Below the pieces are notes generated by a model. That model did no database searches. It was not told the DNA's origin and saw only the letters and a list, made by a program, of their open reading frames with translations. Source: Flammeovirgaceae bacterium (GTDB lineage: Bacteria; Bacteroidota; Bacteroidia; Cytophagales; Cyclobacteriaceae). From it: a stretch of DNA of 64,000 nucleotides. The translations under genes were made by a program, and so were the position numbers. The stretch spans positions 62,001 to 126,000 of the forward strand of contig JADJMA010000023.1 in NCBI GenBank assembly GCA_016709845.1. The letters are read 5' to 3'. Positions 51,437-60,854 of the stretch are shown one piece after another (the stretch's first letter is position 1; every line of letters begins with the position of its first letter).

Positions 51437-51880
51437 TTATTCAGCTACTACGTTTACGTTAATAGTATGCTTCACTTCTTTATGAAGGTCAAGCGTTACT
51501 ACGTAGGTACCTAATTGCTTAGGCTGTTCTTTGAAATGAACCTTCTTACGATCTACCTCAAAGCCTTTTGCTTTAAGAATTTCAGCCACCTGAACTGCGG
51601 TAACGGCACCAAATATTTTACCAGATTCTCCGGCTTTGGTTCCAATCTCCACCACCAGTTCTCCAATTTTAGCAGCCAAGGCTTCCGCATCTTGCTTTAA
51701 TTTAGCCGCCTTGTGTGCAGCCTGACGAATATTCTCAGCGATCAATCGCTTGTTAGAATCGTTAGCGATAATAGCAACACCTGTTGGGATCAAATAATTT
51801 CTTCCATATCCAGGCTTCACTTTTACAGTATCATTTTTATACCCAAGTCCTGCTACATCTTGTTTCAAAATAATTTCCAT
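51437..51880 (-). CDS. rplI: 50S ribosomal protein L9
   Basis: 147 aa, starts MEIILKQDVAGLGYKNDTVKV with the L9 signature GYGRNYLIPTGVAI. N-terminal RNA-binding domain, long connecting helix, C-terminal domain (VDRKKVHFKEQPKQLGTY). Last gene of the rpsF-rpsR-rplI operon. Confidence 0.97.
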   Translation of the reverse strand: MEIILKQDVAGLGYKNDTVKVKPGYGRNYLIPTGVAIIANDSNKRLIAENIRQAAHKAAKLKQDAEALAAKIGELVVEIGTKAGESGKIFGAVTAVQVAEILKAKGFEVDRKKVHFKEQPKQLGTYVVTLDLHKEVKHTINVNVVAE

Positions 51881-51897
51881 TGTCTTACAGGTTTAGG

Positions 51898-52149
51898 TTA
51901 TTTTAATGAATCGGCCAGGTAAGGAAGAATGGCAATGTGGCGGGCGCGCTTAACGGCCTGGGCTACTCTGTTCTGAAACTTCCAGCTCGTGCCGGTTAAT
52001 CTGCGGGGAAGTATCTTTCCCTGCTCGTTGATAAACTTTAACAAGAAATCAGGATCCTTGTAATCAATATACTTGATTCCGTTTTTCTTGAAGCGGCAGT
52101 ATTTAGGTTTAATCTCTGCCCGTTTGATGGGTTCGTTCATTAAAGTCAT
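51898..52149 (-). CDS. rpsR: 30S ribosomal protein S18
   Basis: 83 aa; YCRFKKNGIKYIDYKDPDFL and GKILPRRLTGTSWKFQNRVA are the S18 core. Partner of S6 on the 30S platform. Overlaps rpsF by 4 bases. Confidence 0.97.
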   Translation of the reverse strand: MTLMNEPIKRAEIKPKYCRFKKNGIKYIDYKDPDFLLKFINEQGKILPRRLTGTSWKFQNRVAQAVKRARHIAILPYLADSLK

Positions 52150-52523
52150 GCTGCAACTTCCTCCTTTCTTGTGTTTTGTTTCTTGTTTCTGTTAAATTCT
52201 CCTTTGCGTCTGCGGGCATTGTAAATAACCGCATGCTTGTCTAACACGGTGGTTAGAAAACGCATAACTGATTCGTCTCGTCTGAATTCTGTTTCCAGCG
52301 TGTTAACCAGGTCAGAAGAAGTTGTCGTAAATTCAATGAGGTTGTAGAAACCGGTAGACTTGTTTTGAATGGCATAAGCCATTCTCTTAAGTCCCCACTT
52401 TTCTACATTAATCACATCCGCCTTAGCTTTTGTGAGAATCTTCACGAATTTTTCGACAGTATCCTTTGCCTGATCCTCAGACAAAACGGGATTTAAAATG
52501 AATACCGTCTCGTAATTTTTCAT
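52146..52523 (-). CDS. rpsF: 30S ribosomal protein S6
   Basis: 125 aa; MKNYETVFILNPVLSEDQAK start, KWGLKRMAYAIQNKSTGFYN core, and a basic tail. First gene of the operon, with a good promoter 30 bases upstream. Confidence 0.97.
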   Translation of the reverse strand: MKNYETVFILNPVLSEDQAKDTVEKFVKILTKAKADVINVEKWGLKRMAYAIQNKSTGFYNLIEFTTTSSDLVNTLETEFRRDESVMRFLTTVLDKHAVIYNARRRKGEFNRNKKQNTRKEEVAA

Positions 52524-52552
52524 GATGTACTAATTTGTTTTAAAATGGACTG

Positions 52553-52584
52553 CAAAAGTAGAAAAAACGTGCAAACTGGCCAAA
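52553..52584 (-). promoter_or_regulatory. Bacteroidota-type promoter for rpsF-rpsR-rplI
   Basis: On the minus strand, TTTG (52584-52581) and TACTTTTG (52560-52553) are separated by 20 bases and match the -33 TTTG / -7 TAnnTTTG consensus. The -7 box ends 29 bases before the rpsF start codon. Confidence 0.7.
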
Positions 52585-52620
52585 TGTAGTTGAAAATTAA
52601 GGGCTGGAACTGAGTGATTA

Positions 52621-53360
52621 TTACTCGTTTAGACCCCAATCGTACTCCAAATACGAGATTTTAGCCTCAGATTTGATCTTGACAGGCGAATACTTATTTA
52701 TAAAATCCCTGACGGAACCCCCATTTTTGTTGAAATCCATCGAATACCACTTAAAAATCGAACTGATTTGGGCTGAATTTGCCGAGATCTTGTTCCGAAA
52801 AGGATCGGCTAAAAAGGCTTTGGTTTGCTTGGTAAGCTGCTCTTCCAGTTTAGCAGACTGGTACGCCTCATTTAAGAGCATGGGGCACGATTTACTCGCA
52901 CAAACCAAGGCCATGTGAATTCTCGGATCATCAAATTGTTTTCTGAGTTTACCGTGTTCGATATTGTTCAAATCCATTTTTCCTTTCCGATAGTAATAAA
53001 CTTGATGTCCCAAGGTGTATTCACAAAAGGTATCTGAATGCTACTGCCAATATCTTTAATGCTTTTGATCGGATAGTATTTGATTATAAGTTTTATGGTA
53101 AATGCATTGTAGGCATTGATCCAATAGGCCATCTGCTCTTGCTTCGACCAGCTTTTTTCATTGGGTGGGTTTTTGCTCAACAGGTCGAGATATTGATTTA
53201 ATGCAACGGTATCTTTAATAAATCCCTTATAATTTACATGACCGGATTGAGAGACGTTCTTTTTTAGCAATTGATCGAATACCGTGTGCGCGGGTGGACT
53301 TTGACAATATCCCGCTAAGGAAATAAAAGAAACCAGAACGAAGCCAAGTAATTTTACCAT
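52621..53360 (-). CDS. DUF547 domain-containing protein, secreted (one frameshift)
   Basis: About 246 aa after adding one A in the A5 run near 52976 (GKEKMDLNNIEHGKLR). A signal peptide (LLGFVLVSFISLAGYCQ) precedes VFDQLLKKNVSQSGHVNYKGF. The DUF547 core has YWINAYNAFTIKLIIKYYP and PRIHMALVCASKSCPML (conserved Cys/His). Function not established. Confidence 0.87.
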
Positions 53361-53446
53361 GCTGCTTACAGCGATTATTTATGCGAAGGCAAATCCGGTA
53401 GCGATCTGCAAAACGTATAATGAACTGCTTAACTACCGAATAGAAT

Positions 53447-54382
53447 TTATCGAACAACAAATTGAGTAGTGCCCATCAGGTAGCCATCGGTATATATTTC
53501 GACTTTGTAAGTTCCGGCAGTATATTCCGAACCTTTGTCATAGACGAAAGCAAGTTGTTGTTGCGTATTGTCAAATAAAATTTCCTGCGCAGCAGTATAG
53601 AATTCTTCGCGGCCCCCTAATATAAAAGTTCCCGAACCTTTTGTCGTATCAAAAATAGGTTGCCCGTTTTCGTCAATCACCCGAATCAAAATCTTCTTCC
53701 CCTCAATAGGCGCAACTTTATTGTCGGCTATGGAAAATTCAATTTTTATTTTTTCGAGCTGCTTTTTTCTAAAAGGAGATTCTTTCTCTTTGCCTTTTGA
53801 GTTTACCGAAACCAAACCAATATTCTCGGCTTTCAATTGCGAAGCAATAGCCACTTTGGTGGCAAGTTCGTCTTTGTTTTTGGTTACCCGATTCAACGAA
53901 TCGTTTAATACATTTTGTTTTGTCTTAAGCGTTTTGTTTTCAGAATACAATTCTTTATTAACCGATTTTAGTTTGTCGATCTCATCATCTTTTAACTTCA
54001 GTAACTCTTCGTACCCCTCCAGCCGGTCTTTTAATTCTTTAATAGCTTTGGAGTTTCGGGTATTGCTCCGCTTTAATTCTGCCGTTACTTCGGCTTTCGC
54101 TTTTTCAAGTTCTGTAATGTCGCCCCCTAATTTGGCAATCTCCGTAATTTTGAGATCGAGCTCCGCTTTTACATCATTCAGTCGCTGCATGGTAGAGGCC
54201 AGGTCTTCCTCGGTAGTCGCTAATTCTTCTTTCACCTCAACCTTCTCCTGATAATCCAGATATATTTTAATACTCTGTACGATAACAATGACAGATAGGA
54301 TGCCGATAATAATGCCTGTTCTACCGCTTGTGTTTTTTGGCTCAGGAGCCTTGTTTGCGTTCGTTGGGGTGGGTGTAGTCAT
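53447..54382 (-). CDS. Membrane-anchored coiled-coil protein, unknown function
   Basis: 311 aa. One transmembrane helix (TGIIIGILSVIVIVQSIKIY, residues 22-41), a long coiled coil (about 50-185, rich in Leu/Glu/Lys heptads) and a C-terminal beta domain (KIKIEFSIADNKVAPIEGKK to the end). I recognise the type from Bacteroidota but no name. It may connect the membrane to the envelope. Confidence 0.8.
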   Translation of the reverse strand: MTTPTPTNANKAPEPKNTSGRTGIIIGILSVIVIVQSIKIYLDYQEKVEVKEELATTEEDLASTMQRLNDVKAELDLKITEIAKLGGDITELEKAKAEVTAELKRSNTRNSKAIKELKDRLEGYEELLKLKDDEIDKLKSVNKELYSENKTLKTKQNVLNDSLNRVTKNKDELATKVAIASQLKAENIGLVSVNSKGKEKESPFRKKQLEKIKIEFSIADNKVAPIEGKKILIRVIDENGQPIFDTTKGSGTFILGGREEFYTAAQEILFDNTQQQLAFVYDKGSEYTAGTYKVEIYTDGYLMGTTQFVVR

Positions 54383-54436
54383 GAATTAACAATTAAGCGC
54401 ACAAAAGTAGGATTTCTTGCAGCCATTATCAACGAA

Positions 54437-55219
54437 TTATAAGGCCCAGGTGTAATGTTGTCGATTAAGTGCCGGATCAAAGAATAGAATGCCGCACCGG
54501 AATAAATCCGCACTGCCATAAACCAGGTCATGGTGTCTTAATTCATTCCAGGCACGAGCCATCTCTTTCGAGTGATTAATATCATCGATAACAATAATTC
54601 CTTTTTCGGCCATGCGCCTGCTTAGCATCTGGAAATACCGAATGGTTGGCTCGTAGCGATGATTGGCATCCATTAAAACAAAATTTATTTTTGTCGGACT
54701 TTGAAGAAAGTTGGGAAGTGCAGTATCAATATTCCCTTGAATGAGTTTGATATTTTTGGTTTCAAGGGACTCAAAATTAGTTAAAGCAATGTCACTCATC
54801 ACCGAATGTCCTTCGAATGTGGTTACCTGCGAGTCTGGGTTCTTCGCGAGATAGAGCGTTGTAATTCCTGCAGAAGTTCCTAACTCAACAATGGCTGTCG
54901 CTTGTTGATAATGAACAATCCGATACAAGAACTCGCAAACTTTCGTTGGACTGATACTGGTTGCTGCGACTTTCGACAGGGTTCGTTTTTCATTCTTAAA
55001 GTAGGAAGATGAGGCTCCTAAATCCTGCACGTCAATTTCCATAGTGCTTTCCAAAAGTTTTCTCCGTATTCGTTCAATATCTTCAAAGCCTGCATGGTTT
55101 TTCTTAGTGCGAATTACATTTTCATAAAAATCAAAAAAGAATGGCGAGTGGATAGAGTGCTCACTAACCACATGGAGCCAGTGCCGGATATAGGATTTGA
55201 TTTGAAAGAAGGGAATCAC
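54437..55219 (-). CDS. Class I SAM-dependent O-methyltransferase-like protein
   Basis: 260 aa. SAM motif TAIVELGTSAGITTLYLA (about 115-132), FEGHSVMSDIA, the Asp of INFVLMDANHRYEP and KGIIVIDDINHSKEMARAW. The order fits the O-methyltransferase/Methyltransf_24 group. Substrate unknown. Confidence 0.83.
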   Translation of the reverse strand: MIPFFQIKSYIRHWLHVVSEHSIHSPFFFDFYENVIRTKKNHAGFEDIERIRRKLLESTMEIDVQDLGASSSYFKNEKRTLSKVAATSISPTKVCEFLYRIVHYQQATAIVELGTSAGITTLYLAKNPDSQVTTFEGHSVMSDIALTNFESLETKNIKLIQGNIDTALPNFLQSPTKINFVLMDANHRYEPTIRYFQMLSRRMAEKGIIVIDDINHSKEMARAWNELRHHDLVYGSADLFRCGILFFDPALNRQHYTWAL

Positions 55220-55265
55220 GTAATTCTAAATGTAGAAAATAGGAGGCTTTGTCCTTATCAATGAA

Positions 55266-55652
55266 TTAGTTTAACCGGGTAGGAGCGATCATGGTAAACT
55301 CAGGAATTAGTACATCAAACCTGGCACCATTAACAATGCGTTCCATTTGATACGTGCCCACCATTTTACCAATACCCGATTTTAAATTACAACCGGAAAC
55401 ATATTGATGACTTTGTCCGGGTTCCAGAACGGGTTGTTGCCCCACAACACCTTCGCCTTCCACTTCGCGTGCTAAAAAACCAGCATCATGAATATGCCAA
55501 TGCCTTCTTAAAAGCTGAATAGTAAAATCGCTTTGGTTTTCGATCGTAATGCGGTAAGTGAACACATAGTGATATTGGCTGGGACTTGAGTAGGAAGGTT
55601 GATACTCAGTTTCCACACTTACCTTAATTCCTTGTGTTATTTCGGCAATCAT
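55266..55652 (-). CDS. apaG: ApaG domain protein (Co2+/Mg2+ efflux protein ApaG)
   Basis: 128 aa. IKVSVETEYQPSYSSPSQY, YRITIENQSDFTIQLLRRHW and VVGQQPVLEPGQSHQYVSGC are the ApaG hallmarks. The fold is an FnIII-like beta sandwich. Divergent from ung with a gap of about 70 bases. Confidence 0.93.
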   Translation of the reverse strand: MIAEITQGIKVSVETEYQPSYSSPSQYHYVFTYRITIENQSDFTIQLLRRHWHIHDAGFLAREVEGEGVVGQQPVLEPGQSHQYVSGCNLKSGIGKMVGTYQMERIVNGARFDVLIPEFTMIAPTRLN

Positions 55653-55720
55653 TCGTCCAAAAATATCAATTTTTTCTATTTTTCAACCCGGTTACAACTT
55701 TCGTTCACCGAAATTTACTC

Positions 55721-56389
55721 ATGGTTACAGATATAAAAATCGCATCATCCTGGAAAGAAGGACTCAAAAAGGAGTTCGAAGAACCTTATTTCGCACAATT
55801 AATCAGTTTTGTTAAGGAAGAATATAAAACACAAGCAGTTTATCCGCCCGGCAAAGAAATTTTTCGGGCGTTTGATAGCACCGGCTTTGAGCAGGTTAAA
55901 GTGGTAATTATTGGGCAGGATCCTTATCACGGAGCCGGCCAGGCAAATGGTCTCTGTTTCTCTGTCAGGGAGGGTATCGCAATACCGCGTTCACTTAAAA
56001 ATATCTTTACGGAAATTTATAGCGATTTAGGTAAACCTATTCCAAAAAGTGGTGATCTGGAGCGATGGGCTAATCAGGGGGTTCTCCTTCTCAATGCTAC
56101 GCTAACCGTAAGAGCTTCCTCACCCGGCTCGCATCAAAACAAAGGATGGGAACTTTTTACTGATGCGGTGATCAGGGAGATTTCTGATAAGAAGAATAAT
56201 GTCGTGTTTCTTTTATGGGGTGCCTATGCACAAAAGAAGGGGCAGATCATTGACCGCAGTCGCCATCTCGTATTGATGTCCCCTCATCCGTCTCCGTTTT
56301 CTGCTGACCGTGGTTTTTTTGGCAACAAGCATTTCAGTAAAACCAACGAATACCTGAAAGCCAAAGGACTTAAGGAAATTGATTGGTGA
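55721..56389 (+). CDS. ung: Uracil-DNA glycosylase (family 1)
   Basis: About 222 aa from the ATG at 55721, which gives the usual family-1 start; in-frame codons reach back to 55634. Catalytic loop VVIIGQDPYHGAGQANGLCF (general-base Asp) and the DNA-intercalation/His motif MSPHPSPFSADRGFFGNKHF. Removes uracil from DNA. Confidence 0.95.
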   Translation: MVTDIKIASSWKEGLKKEFEEPYFAQLISFVKEEYKTQAVYPPGKEIFRAFDSTGFEQVKVVIIGQDPYHGAGQANGLCFSVREGIAIPRSLKNIFTEIYSDLGKPIPKSGDLERWANQGVLLLNATLTVRASSPGSHQNKGWELFTDAVIREISDKKNNVVFLLWGAYAQKKGQIIDRSRHLVLMSPHPSPFSADRGFFGNKHFSKTNEYLKAKGLKEIDW

Positions 56390-56390
56390 A

Positions 56391-56475
56391 CCCTGGTCTC
56401 TGGTTACCTGTTACCACTGGATTCTAGTCACTAGCCACTGATTACTGAACACCAATGACTAACTGATTATCCAAA
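56391..56475. repeat. Degenerate short tandem repeats after ung
   Basis: Imperfect units such as TGGTTACCTGTTACCACTGG and CACTGATTACTGAACACC fill the gap to lepB. Same style as the repeat at 40304. Confidence 0.5.
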
Positions 56476-56495
56476 ACGACTATCCGAACCAGTTA

Positions 56496-57647
56496 TCATT
56501 TAAAGAACCTACTCCATCGGATCTTGTTGAGGAAACTTCCGTGCTTATCAATGGATAACCAGATAAAGAATCCTTTGCCTACAATGTGATCTTCGGGCAC
56601 AAAGCCCCAATACCGTGAGTCGAGGGAGTTATGGCGATTATCACCCATCATAAAGTAATAGTTCTGATTAAAGGTGTACTCTGTCACTTCTTTCCCTTCT
56701 ATGAAAAGTTTCCCGCCTTCAATTTTAACTTCTTTATTATGATCATACTTCTCAATTACTTTCCCATAGGTATATAAGGTCGAGTCATTGATGGGGATCT
56801 TCATTCCTTCTTTTGGTATCACTAAAGGACCATAGTTATCACCATTCCAACGTTCGTATTTCCCACCAGGAAAAATTCTCGTATCCGGCCCTTCATGGGT
56901 GCGATAGTCTTCCGAAACGGAAATAACATAAGGCAACGCTTTCAGTTTGTCAACTTTCTCCTGCGTAAGAAACATTTGATAAACCGCTTTGCCCGCTTCC
57001 GGTCTTCCCATAAAATCATAATCATCCGGATCAAGATCCAGAGCCTCCAGATTGCGTTCGTTGATCTCATCTTTAGCCGTCACTAGGTAGCTAAGTTGCA
57101 TTTGAGGTGGATTGACCTCTGCTTCTCCATTTATAATTAACTGTCGGTCTTTAATTTCAAGTATATCGCCCGATACAGCCACACAACGCTTGATGTAATT
57201 GGTTTTTAAATCAACCGGATAATCTATCCAGGTGGCTTGGTTAGTACTGGGGTAATTATTTTCCGCAATACCAGGCACATTAAAGACAACCACATCATTA
57301 CGCTTTACGTGGGTAAAACCAGGCAAGCGATACGTTGGCAATTGAACCCAATCGAGGTAAGAAGGAATATTCGTAAACCAGATCTTTTGGTGCGTAAGTG
57401 GAATTTGAAGCGGAGTGCGTGGAGTACGCGTGCCATAATGAAATTTACTCACAAACAGAAAGTCACCCACCAGCATGGAGTTTTCCATGGAAGGGGTAGG
57501 GATTGTGTAGGCCTCCATAATCAGCCAACGAATTAAGGTAGCTGCGACAACGGCAAAGAGAACCGCATCCCACCATTCTCGCAAGGCCGATTTTGGCTTT
57601 CTTTCGCCTTCTGTTTTCGCTTTCTTCTCCCAAAACTTCCAATTCAT
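56496..57647 (-). CDS. lepB: Signal peptidase I
   Basis: 383 aa. One N-terminal membrane helix (ALREWWDAVLFAVVAATLIR, 21-40). Catalytic Ser53 in YTIPTPSMENSMLVGD and catalytic Lys153 in YIKRCVAVSGD; the last box is GDNRHNSLDSRYWGFVP. Cleaves signal peptides at the inner membrane. Conserved position after dapB. Confidence 0.95.
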   Translation of the reverse strand: MNWKFWEKKAKTEGERKPKSALREWWDAVLFAVVAATLIRWLIMEAYTIPTPSMENSMLVGDFLFVSKFHYGTRTPRTPLQIPLTHQKIWFTNIPSYLDWVQLPTYRLPGFTHVKRNDVVVFNVPGIAENNYPSTNQATWIDYPVDLKTNYIKRCVAVSGDILEIKDRQLIINGEAEVNPPQMQLSYLVTAKDEINERNLEALDLDPDDYDFMGRPEAGKAVYQMFLTQEKVDKLKALPYVISVSEDYRTHEGPDTRIFPGGKYERWNGDNYGPLVIPKEGMKIPINDSTLYTYGKVIEKYDHNKEVKIEGGKLFIEGKEVTEYTFNQNYYFMMGDNRHNSLDSRYWGFVPEDHIVGKGFFIWLSIDKHGSFLNKIRWSRFFK

Positions 57648-57700
57648 ATCAAGAACATTTAAAAATCTGGCAAATAAACTGATTTTTGAGTTAGCAGGGG

Positions 57701-58414
57701 CTACAACTTTAAAAAATCATCCATAGTAAAAACTCCTTTTTTTCCGGCTAACCATTCAGCTACCAGAACAGCACCCAAAGCAAACCCTTCGCGGGAATGC
57801 GCGGTATGGGTGATTTCGACATCGTCTACGGCCGATTTGTACTTGACCACATGCGTACCCGGTGCTGGATCAACGCGGAAAGACTTAATAACGAGCGCTT
57901 CTGGATTTTCGGTTGTCTCCAAGACCCATTCTTTTTCCGGTTTAGATTTTTGATAACTCCATCTGCCAGTGAAATAGCTGTGCCACTGGGGGCATCTTTT
58001 TTTGGGTATGATGAGTTTCGTCAATTGAAACTTCGTACTGTGGGTATCGATCCATGATGCGCGCTAAATATTCGTTTAGCTTAAAAAAATGTTTACACCC
58101 AGGCTAAAGTTTGATGAATAGAGTAGCGTTCCGTTTTTCTCTTTGCAAAAGTCCTCTACGGCTGGCTGATCATTTCCCCAACCCGTGGTACCACACACAA
58201 CCGGAATGCCTTTTTCAATACATACGTTCAGATTACTAACTACCGACTGTGGCTGAGTAAATTCAATAGCCACATCGACCGGATCTTGAAAGTCATTTAA
58301 GTTATCGCCAACATCAATCTTACCGGCAATCTTATGCCCACGGCTAAGCGCGATGGTTTCAATTGCTTTGCCCATTTTACCATACCCAATCAGCAATATC
58401 TTCATCCGTTTCAC
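57701..58414 (-). CDS. dapB: 4-hydroxy-tetrahydrodipicolinate reductase (three frameshifts)
   Basis: Reduces the cyclic lysine/diaminopimelate intermediate with NAD(P)H. N-terminal MKILLIGYGKMGKAIE, VVCGTTGWG and LLYSSNFSLGVNIF are in one frame. HHTQKKDAPSGTAISLA (catalytic His/Lys) and the end are in others. Breaks at 58083-58089 (T7 run), 58002-58008 (A7 run) and near 57944 (A5 run) each need one base, giving 238 aa, the usual length. An essential enzyme broken three times is strong evidence for sequencing error. Confidence 0.92.
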
Positions 58415-58431
58415 TTAAACGTGTTCCGTTA

Positions 58432-59028
58432 TCAAAATTTAAAGATCAAAGCCATACCCGTGCTGCGTCCCATCTGTAAACTGTTTTCCATCATGGGTTC
58501 AAGACGCACCTGAAGTTTTGGATTCAAATCAAATTCTTTCAGATGCGCATCCACATGCGCATCGACTATTTGAAGGAGATAAAACATGCCCGTCATAATA
58601 ATAAAAAAATCACGCTGCCGCCTGGCCTTGTTGATAAGGGTACGAAGTTGTTCCTCCGTTAATCCATCCGGACTTACACCCCCGGAACTTGGATCGTTGA
58701 TAATATCAAAGAGATCATCGGTGTATTTTTTGTATTCCGTGTGATAAAAATGGTCTACATAAATCAATGCGCCAAAGCCACCATAGACAAAGGGCAATTT
58801 CCAGTATTTTTTGTTGTAGATCTGACCCAGCCCGGGCATCACGGCCGAATAAAACAAAGCTTTACGCGGATCAAACCGGGTTGCATAGGATTCGATGGGC
58901 TCAACAGGCCGGGTATCTGCCGCTACGGTATCGGCCAGATTTCCACGTGGTATGGTGTCTGTTCTGCTCTCTTGCGAATAACAGGCTGTAAATGAAAACA
59001 ACAGGATGCCAAGAATGGCTTCGCGCAT
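58432..59028 (-). CDS. DUF5683 domain-containing protein
   Basis: 198 aa, signal peptide then SYATRFDPRKALFYSAVMPG, GLGQIYNKKYWKLPFVYGGF and a hydrophobic region FFIIMTGMFYLLQIVDAHVD. Typical of Bacteroidota between parB and dapB. Function unknown; probably an envelope protein. Confidence 0.9.
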   Translation of the reverse strand: MREAILGILLFSFTACYSQESRTDTIPRGNLADTVAADTRPVEPIESYATRFDPRKALFYSAVMPGLGQIYNKKYWKLPFVYGGFGALIYVDHFYHTEYKKYTDDLFDIINDPSSGGVSPDGLTEEQLRTLINKARRQRDFFIIMTGMFYLLQIVDAHVDAHLKEFDLNPKLQVRLEPMMENSLQMGRSTGMALIFKF

Positions 59029-59029
59029 G

Positions 59030-59926
59030 CTACAATTTTAGAATATCAAGAATTCGATTAAGATCTTCAACGGATAAAAACGGGATTCGGATATCACCTT
59101 TCTTGCCGTCACTCTTAACACTAACTTTCGTGCCAAAATGCGAGGATAGACGGGATTGTAATTGATTAATTTCTTTTGACTGGGCAGGGGCAGCTGAAGG
59201 AGCCTCCTTTGTACCCGTCATTAACTGGCGTGCTAACTCCTCTACTTTTCGAACAGATAAGTCTTCGGCCAACACTTTTTTGAAAATGAAAAGTTGCGAC
59301 TCAGGATTTTCAACATTGATGATGGCTCGGGCATGCCCCATCGATAGTCGGTTATCACGCAATGCAATTTGAATATCGGGCGGAAGCTTAAGCAACCGGA
59401 GATAATTGGTAACGGTTGAACGATTTTTACCAACACGTTCGCCTAATTCCTCTTGTTTTAAATTACATTCACTAATAAGTCGTTGATAGCTCAAAGAAAT
59501 CTCAATCGGATTTAAATTTTCGCGTTGTATGTTTTCGATCAACGCCATCTCCAGCATTTGCTGATCGTCTGCGGTGCGAACATAAGCGGGCACGGCAGTA
59601 AGCCCTGCTAATTTTGATGCCTGAAACCTGCGCTCACCGGAGATTAACTGATACTGATGGGAAGCCAGTCTTCGCACGGTGATCGGCTGGATAATGCCAT
59701 GCACTTTAATAGACTCGGCAAGTTCGTTGAGAGCCTCCTTATCAAAATGTTGGCGAGGTTGAAACGGGTTTGTTTCTATCTCGCTAAGCGGAATCTCGTT
59801 AATAGAATCATTGGATGGGTTATGCGATCCTGCGGGCGAACTGACATCCACATCTAACCGAACCTCCTCGGGTGTGTCGCTCAATAGGGCACTCAAGCCC
59901 CGGCCTAATGCTTTTTTCTTGCTCAT
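59030..59926 (-). CDS. parB: ParB/Spo0J-family chromosome partitioning protein
   Basis: 298 aa. Starts MSKKKALGRGLSALLSDTPE; CTP-binding box with QLISGERRFQASKLAG, ENIQRENLNPIEI, and the helix-turn-helix ERVGKNRSTVTNYLRLLKLP. Binds parS and works with ParA. Its start overlaps the parA stop by 4 bases. Confidence 0.94.
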   Translation of the reverse strand: MSKKKALGRGLSALLSDTPEEVRLDVDVSSPAGSHNPSNDSINEIPLSEIETNPFQPRQHFDKEALNELAESIKVHGIIQPITVRRLASHQYQLISGERRFQASKLAGLTAVPAYVRTADDQQMLEMALIENIQRENLNPIEISLSYQRLISECNLKQEELGERVGKNRSTVTNYLRLLKLPPDIQIALRDNRLSMGHARAIINVENPESQLFIFKKVLAEDLSVRKVEELARQLMTGTKEAPSAAPAQSKEINQLQSRLSSHFGTKVSVKSDGKKGDIRIPFLSVEDLNRILDILKL

Positions 59927-60695
59927 CGTACTATTCCATTTTTATCGAGAATCTCATGAGCCAGGTTTAAATAACTAATGGCTCCTTTACTCTCGGCATC
60001 GTGCACAATTACGGGTAGACCAAAACTGGGCGCTTCACTTAGCTTTACGTTTCGTGGAATAATCGTTTTGAAGGCGATGTTCTTAAAATGAGTCCGCACT
60101 TCTTCTACAACCTGATTACCCAACGAAGTACGGGAATCATACAAGGTTAATAGAATTCCTTCTATCTCAAGTTTTGGGTTTAGCCTGGTCTGAATGATCT
60201 TAATCGTATTCAACAGTTTACCCAACCCTTCGAGTGCAAAATATTCGCACTGCACGGGTATCATCACGGAGTCGGCTGCGGTAAGGGAGTTAATGGTAAT
60301 CAAACCTAGCGAGGGGGAGCAATCGATAATGATGAAATCATACAAATCCTTTACACGAGCAAGAGCATTTTTCATTTTCTCTTCCCGGTGTTCAATATTC
60401 ACCATCTCCACTTCCGCACCAACCAGATCGATGTGTGAAGGAAGAATATCCAGATACTTTAAATCATTTTTGACGATGGCGTCCAACGGGTTTACACCAT
60501 CGACCATGCATTCATAAATACTCTTTTTACTTCTTTCGGATTAATACCCAAACCCGAAGTAGAGTTGGCCTGCGGGTCTGCATCCACCAGTAGAGTTTTA
60601 CACTCGAGCACAGCAAGACTGGCAGCCAGGTTAATGGCTGTGGTGGTTTTGCCAACGCCTCCTTTTTGATTCGCTATCGCGATTATTTTACCCAT
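59923..60695 (-). CDS. parA: ParA-family chromosome partitioning ATPase (one frameshift)
   Basis: About 257 aa. Deviant Walker A KGGVGKTTTAINLAASLA (11-28), LLVDADPQANSTSGLGI, and FIIIDCSPSLGLITINSL (Walker B). Adding one A in the A5 run near 60530 joins NPKEVKKSIYECMVDGVNPL. Positions ParB complexes on the nucleoid. Confidence 0.93.
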
Positions 60696-60729
60696 TATCA
60701 GGTTTTCAGTGGTTGTTCAGTTAAAAAAA

Positions 60730-60752
60730 TAACCCCGAGTAATCGGGGCTAC
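60730..60752 (-). terminator. Rho-independent terminator after yidC
   Basis: On the minus strand AGCCCCGA-TTAC-TCGGGGTT is followed by ATTTTTTT (60730-60722). It fits termination of the pyrG-yidC transcript before parA. Confidence 0.75.
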
Positions 60753-60772
60753 AAATATAAGCGAATACACAA

Positions 60773-60850
60773 ATTATCCATTGTCAATTATCCACTGTCC
60801 AGTAGCCTACCTCTTCAAATTGTCCATTGTCAATTATCCATTGTCAATTT
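60773..60850. repeat. Degenerate tandem repeats (TTGTCAATTATCCA type)
   Basis: Several imperfect copies of ATTATCCATTGTCAATT fill the gap between yidC and the terminator. The same unit family appears in the next gap at 62692-62761. Confidence 0.65.
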
Positions 60851-60854
60851 GCCC

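Noticed and set aside
58938..58953. Possible parS site (CCACGTGG core) near parAB
   Set aside because: Only the 8-base core fits the 16-base consensus, and the same core appears elsewhere by chance (e.g. 30484, 34577).
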